DNA of 64,000 nt from Myxococcales bacterium (lineage in GTDB: Bacteria; Myxococcota_A; Polyangia; Nannocystales; Nannocystaceae): the NCBI GenBank assembly GCA_020633315.1, contig JACKDV010000002.1, positions 558,001-622,000 on the forward strand. Reading direction: 5' to 3'. Of this stretch, positions 9,158-16,989 are shown in pieces. The translations under genes were made by a program, and so were the position numbers. Positions within the stretch are counted from its first letter, which is position 1. Each line of letters opens with the position of its first letter. The notes under the pieces were generated by a model. It saw nothing but the letters and a program-made list of their open reading frames with translations. It made no database searches and was not told the DNA's origin.

Positions 9158-9817
9158 CGGGCTCACGATAGCGGATGCCTCGGGACCTTGGCCACGTGGG
9201 CGACGAGCGTCACGCGGCAGGGAGCGCTGCGGATCGACGCCTTGCCATCGCGACGATCCGACGTGGAGCGAGGCGAAGAGGCACACGCCTTCCGTCGACG
9301 CGCGTGGGCTCGACGACACGACGCCCGCGCCCGCGTGACCCTCGAGTGGATCGCGAGCCGCGACGAGCACTGCCGTGACGCCGCGGTCGCAGACGAACGA
9401 GTCGCCGCCCTTGCGCTATTGGCGCGAGCAACGCGCTCGGCTCCACCTCGCGTGCTCGTGGAAGGACTCGACGATCGCGACGCAGCGGAAGGTACCGGGC
9501 GGAGCTCCGTCCACGGAGCGCGGACGACCACGGTCTCCGGGGGCAGCAAGCCCCGGCCGAGCACGGCGCCGAGCATCGGCAGGGATCGCGGCGCGGGTGT
9601 TGGTGCGCTCGCGTCCGCACCCCATGACGGCACCACCCAGGAACATCGGCTCAAAAAAAGCACGGCCCGTCACCGCGAGAAAAAGTGGCCGGGGACCGCT
9701 GCCGAGGCGCTTGGGTTGGTGGTAGCCTGGGCCGTCGGTCGAGTGCCGACGTGGCGTCGCCGGGGAGGGACGACGCCATACGAGACCCCAGATCCGCCAC
9801 CGACCGAGGACGGACCC
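9158..9817. other. 660-bp stretch without a convincing gene
   Basis: No frame here has coding-like composition, a start with a ribosome site, and a recognisable protein. Frames are open on both strands, but that is expected at this GC content. The only low-complexity spots are short A runs near 9652 and 9681. The last bases (GAGG eight bases before 9818) are the ribosome site of the next gene. Confidence 0.5.
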
Positions 9818-11323
9818 ATGAAGCGACTAGACCTGACACCCATCTTCATCACCGGCCTCGCCATCGGCGTGATGTCGCTGGCTTGCACCAAGCCCGACCA
9901 GAACGATGACGACATGGACTCCGGCCTGCCCCTGCCCACCACCACGGTGGCGACGGGGATGACCGGCAACGACGACTCCATGGACACCGGCGAGAAGCTC
10001 GATGCCGGTGGCGGCACGGGGGTCAACCCGGGCTGCAACAACGGCGACATCGGCTGCACCGATCAGATCGACCTGCTGTTCGTGATCGACAACTCGGGCA
10101 CGATGGGCGAGGAGCAGATCAACCTCGCGCGCAACTTCCCGCTGCTCATCGACCAACTCGAGAACCTCACCGACTCGGCGGGCATGCCGGTCAACGCCGA
10201 CGTCCAGATCATGGTGACCACCACGGACTTCGGCAACCCGCTGTGCACGCCCTTCAAGCCGATGGGCTACAGCCCCGCCCGTGGCGCGCCGGTCGACACC
10301 GCGTGCACCACCCGCCTGCAGGACTTCACCGACCTGACCGGCAGCACCATGGTGCCCGAGGCCTGTCAGAACACCTGCCCAGTCGGCGTCGAGCCCATGG
10401 ACCCGTACATCGCCTTCAGCCCCACGGGCGACAACATCCCCGACACGGTCGTCCCGACCGACATCAACGGCGACGGCGTGCCCGACTCGCCGGCCGCCCA
10501 GGCGCTGTCGTGCCTGGGTCCGCAGGGGATCAACGGCTGCGGCTACGAGTCGCCGCTGGAGAACATGCTGCAGGCCCTCAACCCCGACGCCGAGTGGAAC
10601 CAGGGCTCGCAGCCGTTCCTGCGCCCGGGGGCGCTGCTCGCCGTCGCGGTGATCACCGACGAGGCCGACTGCTCGGTGAAGAGCTACTCCATCATGGACA
10701 ACCCGGCGTACCACAACGTCAACCCCGACACGGGGATGACGGCGCCCAGCTCGGCGATCTGCTGGAACGCGGGCGTGGCCTGCACCGGCCCCGACGCCCA
10801 GGGCGTGTACTCCGAGTGCCACTCGACCAACGACGACAACCTGCAGCCGATCTCGCGCTACACCAACTACCTCATCGACCAGCTGCGCGAGGCCGAGGGC
10901 AAGGAGGTCATCATGCTCGGCATCCTCGGCGTGCCGCTGGTGACCATGCACAACCCCAACCCGCCCTACGAGCCCACCGCGGGCGGCGTGGACGATCTCG
11001 TGTACCGCAACTGGCGTGACGGCGAGTACCCGGTCGGGGACATCCTCCCCGACGAGTTCATGACGGGGGAGACCGCGGCCGACAAGCAGTTCGACTTCGG
11101 CATCGGGCCCGGCTGCACCGGCACCAACATGGCCGGGGAGTTCACGGGGCAGGCGATCCCGCCGGTGCGGGTCAAGGAGGTCTGCGAGTCCCTCAACATC
11201 CCCAACGACGACGGGACCTTCGAGGTGCGCTGCTGCATCGAGTCGATCTGCGACGAGGACTTCAGCGCGGCCATCCAGTGCCTCACCGGCATCATCCAGG
11301 AGAGCATCCAGCTCCCGGGCTGA
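9818..11323 (+). CDS. von Willebrand A-type lipoprotein, copy 1
   Basis: The 501-aa protein has a lipoprotein signal ending SLAC (Cys23) and a Thr/Asp-rich linker. Then comes a VWA-like domain starting DLLFVIDNSGTMGEEQ, in which DNSGT is the metal-ion-dependent adhesion motif DxSxT. Further landmarks are VQIMVTTTDFG, AVAVITDEADCS (a second acidic strand end) and many paired cysteines, ending CCIESICDEDFSAAIQCLTG. VWA proteins of this kind are common surface lipoproteins in myxobacteria. GAGG lies eight bases before the ATG. The next gene is a clear paralog in tandem, so this is a local duplication. The ligand is unknown. Confidence 0.88.
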   Translation: MKRLDLTPIFITGLAIGVMSLACTKPDQNDDDMDSGLPLPTTTVATGMTGNDDSMDTGEKLDAGGGTGVNPGCNNGDIGCTDQIDLLFVIDNSGTMGEEQINLARNFPLLIDQLENLTDSAGMPVNADVQIMVTTTDFGNPLCTPFKPMGYSPARGAPVDTACTTRLQDFTDLTGSTMVPEACQNTCPVGVEPMDPYIAFSPTGDNIPDTVVPTDINGDGVPDSPAAQALSCLGPQGINGCGYESPLENMLQALNPDAEWNQGSQPFLRPGALLAVAVITDEADCSVKSYSIMDNPAYHNVNPDTGMTAPSSAICWNAGVACTGPDAQGVYSECHSTNDDNLQPISRYTNYLIDQLREAEGKEVIMLGILGVPLVTMHNPNPPYEPTAGGVDDLVYRNWRDGEYPVGDILPDEFMTGETAADKQFDFGIGPGCTGTNMAGEFTGQAIPPVRVKEVCESLNIPNDDGTFEVRCCIESICDEDFSAAIQCLTGIIQESIQLPG

Positions 11324-11626
11324 TCTCCCTGGAGGGAAGACGCTTCGCTCGAGGACGGGTCGCGGCATGCCGCGGTCCGTCCTCGTCGTTCCTGGGCCCT
11401 GGCGGCCGAGTCGCCGCGCGGGCTGGCGCGGGGCTCGACCGTGGCTCAGCTCACGGCTCCACGTCGGGGAGCGCTCATGGCGGCTGCTCCCGATCGCTGC
11501 GCTTGTCGCTTGCTCCCCCCCGCCTCCGTTTGCCACACTAGAGCCCGGAATTCGGGGACGAGCATCGGCGAGATGCAGTGCTGCCCTGGGGGGCACGCCC
11601 GCAGAGCGGCACGAACGGAAGACGGC
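11324..11626. other. 303-bp spacer between tandem paralogs
   Basis: The spacer contains a strong hairpin at 11351-11384 and then no gene that I can support. GGAAG five bases before 11627 is the ribosome site of the second paralog. A promoter for the second gene may lie here, but no clear -35/-10 pair is visible. Confidence 0.5.
11351..11384 (+). terminator. long GC-rich hairpin after VWA copy 1
   Basis: Arms 11351-11365 and 11370-11384 pair over 15 positions with two G-U wobbles around a four-base CATG loop. It starts 28 bp after the stop of the first VWA gene and lacks a T run, so it is terminator-like or a 3-prime-end stabiliser. The central 14 bp (CGCGGCATGCCGCG) is a perfect palindrome. 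Confidence 0.55.
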
Positions 11627-13192
11627 ATGACCATGAAGATGCGCAAGCTTGACACCTTGGGGATGGCGCTCGCGGCATGGGGCGCGAGCGCGATGGTGAT
11701 CGTCGCGTGTACGGACGACGTGCCGATGGGCGAGACCACCACCGGGCCCATGATGATGACGACCTCCGGGATGGAGGACACGACCACCACCGGGGTCAAC
11801 GACGATGACACGGCCGAGGACACCGGGGACAAGCTCGACGCGCCGCCGCAGGGCGAGACAGACGGGCCGACCTGTGCCACCGATGGCTCGTGCGACTTCA
11901 TCGACCTGCTGTTCGTGATCGACAACTCCGGCACGATGGGTGAGGAGCAGCTCAACCTGGCGCGGAACTTCGGGTACCTCGTCGACGAGCTCGAGAACCT
12001 CAAGGATCCCAACGGCGAGCCGGTACACCCCAACGTGAACATCATGGTGACCACGACCGACTTCGGTCACCCGCTGTGCACCGCCTTCCAGAAGCCCGAC
12101 TATGCGCCGCGCAAGGGCGCGCCCGTCTACACCGGCTGCAACGCCCGCATCAATCGCTTCACCGGTCTCGGCCTCATGGATCCGGTGGTGATCACCGAGG
12201 CGTGCACCGAGAACTGCCCCGCCGACCGGGCGCCGGCCGACCAGTTCATCAACTTCAGCGTGTTCGGCAGCAACGTGCCCGAGGACGACGTGGGCGCGGC
12301 GCTGAGCTGCATCGGCCCGCAGGGCATCGACGGCTGCGGCTACGAGGCGCCGCTCGAGACCATGCTGCAGGCGATCAACGAGGGCGCCTGCTGGAACAAC
12401 CCCGATCAAGAGGCGTGTGACGACCAGCCCGAGTGGGCCGACACCACCAAGGGCTTCCTGCGCGACGACTCGATCCTCGGCATCGTCATCATCACCGACG
12501 AGATGGACTGCTCGGTGCAGGCGCCCAACGGCTACTCGTTCTTCACCGACATCGAGAACACCATCTACTGGAACATCAACCCCGACCTCGAGGTGCCGCA
12601 GGCGACCTCGGCGATCTGCTTCAACTCGGGGGTCACCTGCATCGACGCCAACGGTGACGGGATCTACGAGGGCGGCTGTACCTCCTCCGACAGCGAGGTG
12701 CTGCACCCGATCACCCGCTACACCTCGTACCTCGACTACCTCACCGAGGGGCAGGGACGCGACGTGATCATGCTGGGCATCCTCGGTGTGCCCGAGGTGG
12801 TGGCCCACAACCCCGACCCGCCCTTCGAGCCCATCGCCGGCGGTGCGACCGATCTGCTCTACATCAACTGGATCGACTTCCCGTACCCCAACGGGCACAT
12901 CCTGCCCGACGAGTGGAACGACCCCGACGATCCCGTCCGCGCCGCCGACAAGATCTACGAGTTCGGCGACATCGGCCCCGGCTGCACCGGGGTGGACGAC
13001 GAGGGCAACTTCACCGGCCAGGCGATCCCGCCGGTGCGCATCCGCGAGGTCTGCGAGAGCCTCAACTCGGTGGACGAGGACGGCAACGAGCAGGTGCGCT
13101 GCTGCATCGAGTCGATCTGCGACACCGACTTCAGCCCCGCGATTCGCTGCCTGACCGGCGTGCTCTCGGAGGCGATCGGCAACGTCGGCTAG
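11627..13192 (+). CDS. von Willebrand A-type lipoprotein, copy 2
   Basis: The 521-aa protein is a paralog of the preceding gene. The signal peptide ends IVAC (Cys28) and a Thr/Met-rich linker follows. The VWA core is nearly the same: DLLFVIDNSGTMGEEQLNLARNF, NIMVTTTDFGHPLC, GPQGIDGCGYEAPLE, IVIITDEMDCS, DVIMLGILGVPEVV and a C-terminal CCIESICDTDFSPAIRCLTG. The linker and the region around residues 225-270 differ most, so the two copies are old or diverging. GGAAG precedes the ATG; a second ATG two codons later is possible. It converges on the next gene, with a perfect hairpin between them. Confidence 0.88.
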   Translation: MTMKMRKLDTLGMALAAWGASAMVIVACTDDVPMGETTTGPMMMTTSGMEDTTTTGVNDDDTAEDTGDKLDAPPQGETDGPTCATDGSCDFIDLLFVIDNSGTMGEEQLNLARNFGYLVDELENLKDPNGEPVHPNVNIMVTTTDFGHPLCTAFQKPDYAPRKGAPVYTGCNARINRFTGLGLMDPVVITEACTENCPADRAPADQFINFSVFGSNVPEDDVGAALSCIGPQGIDGCGYEAPLETMLQAINEGACWNNPDQEACDDQPEWADTTKGFLRDDSILGIVIITDEMDCSVQAPNGYSFFTDIENTIYWNINPDLEVPQATSAICFNSGVTCIDANGDGIYEGGCTSSDSEVLHPITRYTSYLDYLTEGQGRDVIMLGILGVPEVVAHNPDPPFEPIAGGATDLLYINWIDFPYPNGHILPDEWNDPDDPVRAADKIYEFGDIGPGCTGVDDEGNFTGQAIPPVRIREVCESLNSVDEDGNEQVRCCIESICDTDFSPAIRCLTGVLSEAIGNVG

Positions 13193-13216
13193 CGAGCGGC
13201 CCCATCGCTCATGCGC

Positions 13217-13252
13217 CGAGCGCCGCGTGCCCACCCCGGGCCGCGGCGCTCG
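13217..13252. terminator. bidirectional hairpin between convergent genes
   Basis: A perfect 11-bp stem (13217-13227 with 13242-13252, arm CGAGCGCCGCG) with a 14-nt loop sits between stops at 13192 and 13285. It has no T tract, as is usual for this GC content. Confidence 0.55.
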
Positions 13253-13284
13253 TCGATTGGGGCGTCGAGCGTCGAGCCCCGCGC

Positions 13285-13833
13285 TCAGGAGTTCTTGCGC
13301 AGGTAGCTGCTGCCGTGCCGCGTGATCTTCAGGCGTCGCTTGGAGCCGCTTCCCTCCACGTGCACGAAGCCCTTGCTGCGGAGGTGGCGGACGAGGAGTC
13401 GGAGCTGCTCCGAGGTGAGGCTGGCGTTGTTGGAGAGATCGATCTCTCGCTGGGCCCCGCGCTCGGCCAGCACCCGCAGCACCCGGAGATCTCCATCGGG
13501 TACGTCGGCCCGTCGGCGGATCACGGTGGGCCCGGCGTCGAGATCCATGATCGGGTTGCCCTCCTCGTCGTACTGGATCTCGGCCTCCTTGGGCTTGGCG
13601 GAGGGCTTGGGCCGCTTCTTGGCGGTGTCGATGAGCTCCTGGACCGTGAAGATCTCCAGGACCGGCGCCATGGCGCTGTTGCTCCGAGCCGCCTCGATCA
13701 GCTCCCCGAGGGTCGCGTGGTCGGGAAGGGTGGAGATCACCTTGCACATGACCTCGCGCAGGGACTCGGCCCAGGCGGTGTCCGCGGACTCGGTATTCGG
13801 CGCTTCCGCGGTCGCTTCGTCCGACTGCGTCAT
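13285..13833 (-). CDS. hypothetical protein with winged-helix-like C-terminus
   Basis: The 182-aa protein has an acidic N-terminus, a helical middle (ATLGELIEAARSNSAMAPV, with TVQELIDTAKKRP) and a C-terminal 70 residues that read like a winged helix: LRVLAERGAQREIDLSNNA, SLTSEQLRLLVRHLRSKGFV, then a basic wing GSGSKRRLKITRHGSSYL. That suggests a DNA-binding role. I do not recognise a named family. The start at 13833 has GAGG eight bases upstream; a frame extension to 13863 lacks this. It diverges from purSL; the inverted TTGACA pair at 13943-13965 lies in the shared gap. Confidence 0.7.
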   Translation of the reverse strand: MTQSDEATAEAPNTESADTAWAESLREVMCKVISTLPDHATLGELIEAARSNSAMAPVLEIFTVQELIDTAKKRPKPSAKPKEAEIQYDEEGNPIMDLDAGPTVIRRRADVPDGDLRVLRVLAERGAQREIDLSNNASLTSEQLRLLVRHLRSKGFVHVEGSGSKRRLKITRHGSSYLRKNS

Positions 13834-13942
13834 TCGTGGCCTCGTGATGGGAGCACGGGGCACGTCACGCTGCGCCCCGGGTGCCCGGGATTCGCCATTG
13901 GCAACGTGCCAGCGCCGACATCGTGTCGCGCTCTCGGCGCTG

Positions 13943-13965
13943 TGTCAAGCCGGGCCCGCTTGACA
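13943..13965. promoter_or_regulatory. inverted TTGACA pair between divergent genes
   Basis: TGTCAAGC (13943-13950) and GCTTGACA (13958-13965) are perfect inverted copies with a 7-bp spacer. Each arm holds a consensus -35 hexamer pointing outward, one toward purSL and one toward the winged-helix gene. The -10 regions are poor. It may be a pair of face-to-face promoters or a repressor operator that uses the same symmetry. Confidence 0.45.
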
Positions 13966-13994
13966 GGGGAGGGGCCCGGGGGAAAAAGACCGCC

Positions 13995-16964
13995 GTGGCG
14001 ATCCACCGCTTGGAGATCGAGGTCGCGGAGGGGCTCATCGACGCGCTGGCGGTGCAGACGCTGCATCGGCTGGAGACCTGGCTGTCGCTGCGCCCCTCCC
14101 AGCTGCGAACCCGCCGGGTCGTCCACCTCGACCTGGGGCTGAGCGACGAGGAGGCCGCGCGCATTCGCGAGGCCCTGGTCGATCCCGTGGCGGAGGTGGG
14201 CGCGCTGGGGATGCTGCCCGATGGTGGCGCGGAGGATCAGGTGGCGCTGCACGTGGGCTTGCGTCCCGGGGTGACCGACAGCGTGGGGACCAGCGTGAAG
14301 CGGGCGGCCGAGGACTGCCTGGGCCGAGCGCTGCGGGGTCGCGCCTACACCTCCACGCTGTACCTGTTCCAAGGGCTGAGCGAGGCGGAGGTCCAGCGCG
14401 CGGCCGACTCCGTGCTCTACAACCCACTCATCGAGCGGGCCCGGGTGGAGGCGGGGGCTCGGGCGCTCGATCTCGAGGTGCCCCGGCCCGGGGTCGAAGG
14501 GGTGCCCGCGGTGGAGACGGTGCCCCTGCGCGAGGCGGACGACGACGCGCTGGTCGAGCGCTCGCAGCGAGGGATGCTCGCGCTGAGCCTGGACGAGATG
14601 AAGGCGATCCAGCGGCACTTCGCGGAGCGCGGGCGCGACCCCACCGACGCCGAGCTCGAGTGCCTGGCCCAGACCTGGAGCGAGCACTGCAAGCACAAGA
14701 TCTTCGCGGCGCCGATCGATCACCGCGATGCCCAGGGGCGCCGCGAGCGGATCGAGGAGGGCCTGTTCCGTCGCTACATCAGGGGCGCGACGGAGGCGGT
14801 GGAGAAGCGGCGCGCGGCCGAGGGGATCGACCCCACCGACGCCCCCTTCCTGGTCTCGGTGTTCCATGACAACGCCGGGGTGGTGCGGCTGAGCGAGGCC
14901 GACCACCTCGTGTACAAGGTGGAGACCCACAACTCCCCCTCGGCGCTCGATCCCTACGGCGGCGCGATGACGGGGATCGTGGGGGTGAACCGCGACTCCT
15001 TCGGCACCGGTCGCGGGGCGGACCTGCTGGCCAACGTGTGGGGCTACTGCTTCGGCGAGCCCCACTACGACGGCCGGGTGCCCGCGGGCCTGATGCACCC
15101 CCGGCGGATCCGCGACGGCGTGCACCACGGCGTGATCGATGGCGGCAACCAGAGCGGCATCCCCTACGCCCGGGGCTGGGAGCTGTTCGATCCGCGCTAC
15201 CTGGGCAAGCCGCTGGTGTTCTGCGGGACCGTGGCCGTGATGCCGGTGGAGGCGGCGGGGCACCCCACCCACCTCAAGCTGGCCGAGACCGGCGACAAGG
15301 TGGTGATGGTGGGCGGGCGGATCGGCAAGGACGGGATCCACGGCGCGACCTTCTCCAGCGTGCGCCTCGACGAGAGCTCGCCGGTGCAGGCGGTGCAGAT
15401 CGGCGACCCCATCACCCAGAAGATGATGTTCGACATGCTCGCCGAGGCCCGCGACCGGGGGCTCATGAGCTCGATGACCGACAACGGGGCGGGCGGGCTG
15501 AGCAGCAGCGTGGGCGAGATGGCCGAGGCCACGGGGGGCGCTCGCATCGACCTGGCCCGGGCGCCGCTCAAGTACCCGGGGCTGGCCCCCTGGGAGATCC
15601 TGATCAGCGAGGCCCAGGAGCGGATGACGGTCGCGGTGTCGCCCGAGCACCTCGACGCCTTCCTCGAGCTGGCGCGGCGCCGGGAGGTGGAGGCGACGGT
15701 GCTGGGCGAGTTCACCGACGACGGCCGCCTCGACGTGCGCTTCGGGGACGCGCAGGTGGTCGATCTGCCCCTGTCGTTCCTGCACGACGGCTGGCCCCGG
15801 GCCCCGCTGCGCTCGCGCTGGTCGCCACCGGAGCCCGCGCCGAGCGATGCCGCGGCCGAGGAGGCCCTGCGGGGAGGGCAGGGGCAGGGGCAGCGCCTGC
15901 TCGAGCTGGTGGGCGCGCCCAACCTGGCCAGCGGGGAGGCCCGGGCCCGGGGCTACGACCACGAGGTGAAGGGGCTGTCGGTGATCAAGCCCTTCGTGGG
16001 CGTGCGCCTCGACGTCCCCGCCACTGCCACGGTGCTGCGAGCCCGGCACGGTCGGCCCGAGGGCGTGGTGCTGGGCGAGGGCGTGCACCCCTTCTATTCG
16101 GAGCTCGATGCGTTCGCCATGGCCCAGGCCGCGGTGGACGAGGGGGTGCGGAGGGTGCTGGCCGCAGGAGCGCGCTGGGATCGGCTCGCGGCGCTGGACA
16201 ACTTCTGCTGGCCCGATCCGATCGTGAGCGATCGGACCCCGGACGGCGAGCACAAGCTGGCTCAGCTCGTGGAGTGCTGCCGAGGGCTGCGCGAGGCATG
16301 TGAGGCCTACGGGTTGCCGCTCATCAGCGGCAAGGACTCGATGAAGAACGACGCGATGCTCGACGGGATCAAGATCTCGATCCCGCCGACCTTGCTCGTG
16401 AGCGTGATGGGACAGCTACCCGACGTGGGGCGAGCGCTCAGCCTGGTGCCACGGAGCCCGGGCGACCTGCTGCTCGTGCTCGGTGAGACCCGCGACGAGC
16501 TGGGCGGCAGCGAGGCCGCGCGAAGGGCCGGGGCGTCGCCTCGCTCCGTGCCTCGCACGGAGGTCGAGCGCTTCGCCGCGCGCTACCAGGCGTTCGTGGC
16601 GGCGCGAGACGCCGGGCTGGTACGCAGCGCGCATGTGCTGGGTCGCGGCGGCCTGGGCATCGCCCTGGCCCACACGCTGATGGCGGCCGAGCTCGAGCTG
16701 GAGATCGATCTCGCTGCGCTCGCGCCGTCCCCGGGCGTGGCGCTGTGGTCGGAGAGCACGGGGCGCCTGCTGATCAGCGCTCGCCCGGAGGATCTGCCCG
16801 CCCTCCGCGAGCACCTCGCGCCGCACGGCCTGGTGGAGCTGGGCGAGCTGCGGGTGCCGGGAGCCGATGCGCGGCTCAGGGCCCGTCATGGCGACCACGT
16901 GGTGGTCGATGTCGGTGTGGCCGAGGTCCGCGAGCGCTTCGCCAGCGGCCTCATGGAGGCCTAG
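13995..16964 (+). CDS. purL: phosphoribosylformylglycinamidine synthase, PurS-PurL fusion
   Basis: This enzyme makes FGAM from FGAR, ATP and glutamine-derived ammonia in purine synthesis. Of 989 residues, roughly the first 165 look like a PurS module, with LRPGVTDSVGTSVKRA and a LYNPLIERARV ending that matches the PurS VIE-type C-terminus. The PurL body follows: TWSEHCKHKIF, KVETHNSPSALDPYGGA, RDPTDAELECLAQ just before it, GGRIGKDGIHGATFSS, TDNGAGGLSSSVGEMAE and SGKDSMKND. No glutaminase domain is present; purQ is encoded separately at 22363. The GTG at 13995 begins the conserved part; frame-open sequence before it lacks support. The gene follows a TTGACA box at 13960. Confidence 0.92.
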   Translation: MAIHRLEIEVAEGLIDALAVQTLHRLETWLSLRPSQLRTRRVVHLDLGLSDEEAARIREALVDPVAEVGALGMLPDGGAEDQVALHVGLRPGVTDSVGTSVKRAAEDCLGRALRGRAYTSTLYLFQGLSEAEVQRAADSVLYNPLIERARVEAGARALDLEVPRPGVEGVPAVETVPLREADDDALVERSQRGMLALSLDEMKAIQRHFAERGRDPTDAELECLAQTWSEHCKHKIFAAPIDHRDAQGRRERIEEGLFRRYIRGATEAVEKRRAAEGIDPTDAPFLVSVFHDNAGVVRLSEADHLVYKVETHNSPSALDPYGGAMTGIVGVNRDSFGTGRGADLLANVWGYCFGEPHYDGRVPAGLMHPRRIRDGVHHGVIDGGNQSGIPYARGWELFDPRYLGKPLVFCGTVAVMPVEAAGHPTHLKLAETGDKVVMVGGRIGKDGIHGATFSSVRLDESSPVQAVQIGDPITQKMMFDMLAEARDRGLMSSMTDNGAGGLSSSVGEMAEATGGARIDLARAPLKYPGLAPWEILISEAQERMTVAVSPEHLDAFLELARRREVEATVLGEFTDDGRLDVRFGDAQVVDLPLSFLHDGWPRAPLRSRWSPPEPAPSDAAAEEALRGGQGQGQRLLELVGAPNLASGEARARGYDHEVKGLSVIKPFVGVRLDVPATATVLRARHGRPEGVVLGEGVHPFYSELDAFAMAQAAVDEGVRRVLAAGARWDRLAALDNFCWPDPIVSDRTPDGEHKLAQLVECCRGLREACEAYGLPLISGKDSMKNDAMLDGIKISIPPTLLVSVMGQLPDVGRALSLVPRSPGDLLLVLGETRDELGGSEAARRAGASPRSVPRTEVERFAARYQAFVAARDAGLVRSAHVLGRGGLGIALAHTLMAAELELEIDLAALAPSPGVALWSESTGRLLISARPEDLPALREHLAPHGLVELGELRVPGADARLRARHGDHVVVDVGVAEVRERFASGLMEA

Positions 16965-16989
16965 CCCTTCTGGTAGACTTTCGATCGCG

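Noticed and set aside
9827..13747. 1306-codon open frame on the minus strand
   Set aside because: It lies opposite the two VWA genes, is His/Val/Gly/Asp-biased, and has no recognisable domain; at this GC content such antisense frames stay open by chance.
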